Both the position numbers and the translations under genes were made by a program. Shown here in pieces: positions 4,654-6,714 of a DNA stretch of 6,714 nucleotides; the stretch's first letter is position 1; every line of letters starts with the position of its first letter. The DNA lies in contig JAUWHU010000043.1 of the NCBI GenBank assembly GCA_030605705.1, positions 1 to 6,714 on the forward strand, read 5' to 3'. A model generated the notes under the pieces. It worked only from the letters and a program-made list of their open reading frames with translations, was not told the DNA's origin and made no database searches. Source of the DNA: Thermoflexia bacterium (lineage in GTDB: Bacteria; Chloroflexota; Anaerolineae; B4-G1; SLSP01).

Positions 4654-6714
4654 TTACTGCTTGAGAACCAGGGGGAGGTAGATGTTGTGCGGTGGCACGA
4701 TGTCTGTCTCGGCAGACAGCGGCATCGTATCGCCATTCCACTCGATGGTGGCGATGTTCTCGATGGTCGTGCCCCACAGGGCCGAACCATCGTCCACGAC
4801 GACCTCAAACTCGAACACCCACTTCTCACCCGGCGCGATGTTGCCGGACCACTCCATCTGGTCGGTAACATCGTCATAGGCGAACTCGTGGTACTGCCCG
4901 TAGCCGTAGTGCCAGGCGTAAGTGGTGTTGGCGGGGATGGGGTCGGTGAAGGTGACGTAGGCCAGTTTATCGCCGGTGTTGATGACACGCACCTCGTAGG
5001 CGATGATATCGCCCGGCGAGACCTCGGTCGTGGCTTTCTTGTAGGAGGTGATGAAGTCCTCCAGGCCGACGTGGACGACTGCGTCATCCACTGCCGCCGG
5101 TTCCACCTGCGTACCACCGAAGTGGCTGGCGACCAGCGTGGCGGTGTTGGTGATGTAGCTGCCACCTGCTACCGTGTCGGTCACACGGACGGTGACTTCC
5201 ACGATCTGTGATGGCAGTGGCGCCAGCGTGCCGGGCAGGACAATGTCGTCTATTGCGCCGTCCGCGTCATCGTCACCGACGAACTGGTAACCGATGCGCA
5301 AGTCGCCGGCAGGTAGTGTGGTGGGCAGGGTGAAAGTGCTTTGTGCCCAGGTCCAGGAGGCGAGCCAGTCATCCTGCACGTTACCCAGGAGGACATCGTC
5401 GCTACCACCCACGCCATCCACCACAAGCCAGACATTCATGTCGTAGTTGTCATAGGGATCCACACCCCAGTAGTAGCTGCCCTCAGACCACAGGCTCGTG
5501 GTCTCCCCACCGATGAGGTCTGAGATATACGGGCTGAGCAGCCACTCGTCCTGATTGTAGTCCCAAGGAACGTAAGCGCCGTAAGAACCAGAGTGGGCGT
5601 AGCCCCCACTGATCCCCCAGGTGTAGCTGGCGTTCTGGATCTGCTGCGTCCAGCCGACTGGCGGTACGACGCCATCCTCGAAGCCCTCGTTGTTTGGTGG
5701 GTTTCCACCCAGCGGCAGTGTACCCGTGTAGACAACCTGATCCAGCAGCGGGTCGTAGGTCGCGTTGGTGACGGTGACGAACTCGGTACCTGCCGGGAGG
5801 AAGTCGGTGAACTCGAAGTAGGCATCCACGTCGGTGAGGTTGTAGAGGTCAATGGTGTAGTCGTATTCCATGCCGGGGAAGACTGTCTCGTACTCGGCTT
5901 CCTTCTCGATCATCGCGGACTCTGCGAGCCGGGTGATAGAGACAGAGATTTCCTTCAGCGCGGGGGCTTCTGGCACACCCACTACCACCGTGCCGGGGTA
6001 GGTCGCCCCAGGCTCCAGCGGGTAGTCATAGTTAACGGTGAGTGTGATCGGCGTGTTGGCCGGCACTGCGCCAGCCGGCGCAATGTCCACCGTGAGGCCG
6101 GGCACCTTGGAGGCCACTTCCAGGTCCAGGTTGAAGGTACCGTCGGGGCCGGACCAGTTGTTGATGCCCACGAACCAGAACCCGTCATCAGGCGCCGCCA
6201 AGTAGACGTGCTCGTTGGCGTCGGCGCTGGTGGAAGAAGCCCGTTGCTGAACGGTTGACCACGCCGGATCGCCGATGTAGTAGAGGTAGAGGTCAATGTC
6301 TGGGATATCGGCGCTGCTGGACCAAGCCTCGATGCTGACCCCGTCCCGCACCTCAAAGATGTAGATCCATTCGATGGTGTTGGATGAGATGAACGGTATC
6401 GGCTCGCCCACCCAGTTTGTCTTCTCGGTTTCGCCTAAGTAGGCGTCCACCACCACGCCGCTCAAGTCGAGCGTGGATTCCAGGTTGACCACGCCGGCCA
6501 CACCGGAGTCCAGGTAGGTATCTATGTTGATAGCATGCACGTCCTCGGTCAGCAGGCCCAACGTCTTGGTGAAGACAACGTCAAACTTATCGCCCTCGAA
6601 GAGGACATTGTGCTGCAGGATCTCGTGCAGGCCATCCTGGATGGGGAAGGTCACCCATTCCTCGTTGACCCCGCTGGTGGTGTTGAAGCGCCAAGTGGAG
6701 CGGCCGGCGCGGTC
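4654..6714 (-). CDS. C-terminal part of a large secreted multidomain protein (PPC-like, DUF11-like, nested choice-of-anchor-J)
   Basis: Only the last 686 residues are present; the frame is open through the right edge. The GTG at 6654 lies within continuous coding sequence and is probably internal, since 20 further in-frame codons precede it. Fragment residues about 113-201 resemble a bacterial pre-peptidase C-terminal (PPC) domain with DIDLYLYYIGD and DGFWFVGINN. Residues about 204-265 form an Ig/Fn3-like sandwich. Residues about 271-337 start a DUF11-like domain (FTDFLPAGTEF) that resumes at 494-550 (VEVTVRVTDT, ITNTATL). Between them, 342-493 is a choice-of-anchor-J/MAM-like domain (EGFEDG, WLLSPYI, DGAIDDI). 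A second DUF11-like domain spans about 551-675, and the protein ends in IYLPLVLKQ. The missing N-terminal part may be a subtilase or other secreted enzyme, since PPC and DUF11 tails often accompany peptidases, but no catalytic motif is visible. It may equally be an adhesin. Confidence 0.88.
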   Translation of the reverse strand, partial: DRAGRSTWRFNTTSGVNEEWVTFPIQDGLHEILQHNVLFEGDKFDVVFTKTLGLLTEDVHAINIDTYLDSGVAGVVNLESTLDLSGVVVDAYLGETEKTNWVGEPIPFISSNTIEWIYIFEVRDGVSIEAWSSSADIPDIDLYLYYIGDPAWSTVQQRASSTSADANEHVYLAAPDDGFWFVGINNWSGPDGTFNLDLEVASKVPGLTVDIAPAGAVPANTPITLTVNYDYPLEPGATYPGTVVVGVPEAPALKEISVSITRLAESAMIEKEAEYETVFPGMEYDYTIDLYNLTDVDAYFEFTDFLPAGTEFVTVTNATYDPLLDQVVYTGTLPLGGNPPNNEGFEDGVVPPVGWTQQIQNASYTWGISGGYAHSGSYGAYVPWDYNQDEWLLSPYISDLIGGETTSLWSEGSYYWGVDPYDNYDMNVWLVVDGVGGSDDVLLGNVQDDWLASWTWAQSTFTLPTTLPAGDLRIGYQFVGDDDADGAIDDIVLPGTLAPLPSQIVEVTVRVTDTVAGGSYITNTATLVASHFGGTQVEPAAVDDAVVHVGLEDFITSYKKATTEVSPGDIIAYEVRVINTGDKLAYVTFTDPIPANTTYAWHYGYGQYHEFAYDDVTDQMEWSGNIAPGEKWVFEFEVVVDDGSALWGTTIENIATIEWNGDTMPLSAETDIVPPHNIYLPLVLKQ

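Noticed and set aside
5593..6258. Long plus-strand open frame of 221 codons opposite the large secreted protein
   Set aside because: It is antisense to a clearly domain-structured protein, and its Val/Gly/Arg-rich composition is typical of the complement of GC-rich coding sequence.
6652..6654. GTG at 6654 as the true start of the right-hand gene
   Set aside because: The frame continues upstream to the window edge with protein-like sequence, and there is no ribosome binding site or signal peptide at this GTG.

Overview
The window looks like accessory sequence from a GC-rich bacterium, most likely Chloroflexota (Anaerolineae-like). This is inferred from gene style and repeat content, not from a marker gene. 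Supporting signs are two very long secreted multidomain proteins, one of them a KP-43-type subtilase with carboxypeptidase-regulatory-like repeats. Others are a C-terminus ending in YLPLVLKQ, a lipoprotein with a Thr/Pro-rich linker, and short palindromes and heptanucleotide arrays in the AT-richer gaps.

Layout: (1) Positions 1-3365, minus strand, hold a subtilisin-like (S8) protease that starts at 3365 and runs off the left edge; 1121 residues are visible with all catalytic residues intact. (2) Positions 3366-3560 are a divergent intergenic region with a ribosome binding site for each gene, a CAAATNG heptamer block and a five-unit AACTTGN heptamer array. (3) Positions 3561-4109, plus strand, encode a lipoprotein of about 182 residues with a compact C-terminal domain of unknown function. 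(4) Positions 4110-4653 are noncoding and repeat-rich. They hold a terminator for each convergent gene, a second CAAATNG block, an AATCACC-like heptamer run and two families of short palindromes. (5) Positions 4654-6714, minus strand, are the last 686 residues of another large secreted protein, open at the right edge. It has a PPC-like domain, Ig/Fn3-like sandwiches, DUF11-like domains and a choice-of-anchor-J/MAM-like domain nested inside one of the DUF11-like domains.

All three proteins appear to act outside the cytoplasm: a secreted protease, a membrane-anchored lipoprotein and a large surface or secreted protein. A shared role in extracellular protein breakdown or surface display is plausible, but only proximity supports it. 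No RNA gene, CRISPR array, transposase or phage gene was seen. The most unusual features are the nested domain architecture, an EF-hand-like acidic loop beside the protease's oxyanion-hole Asn, a G/C-run palindromic segment translated inside the protease, and the heptamer and palindrome families in the gaps.
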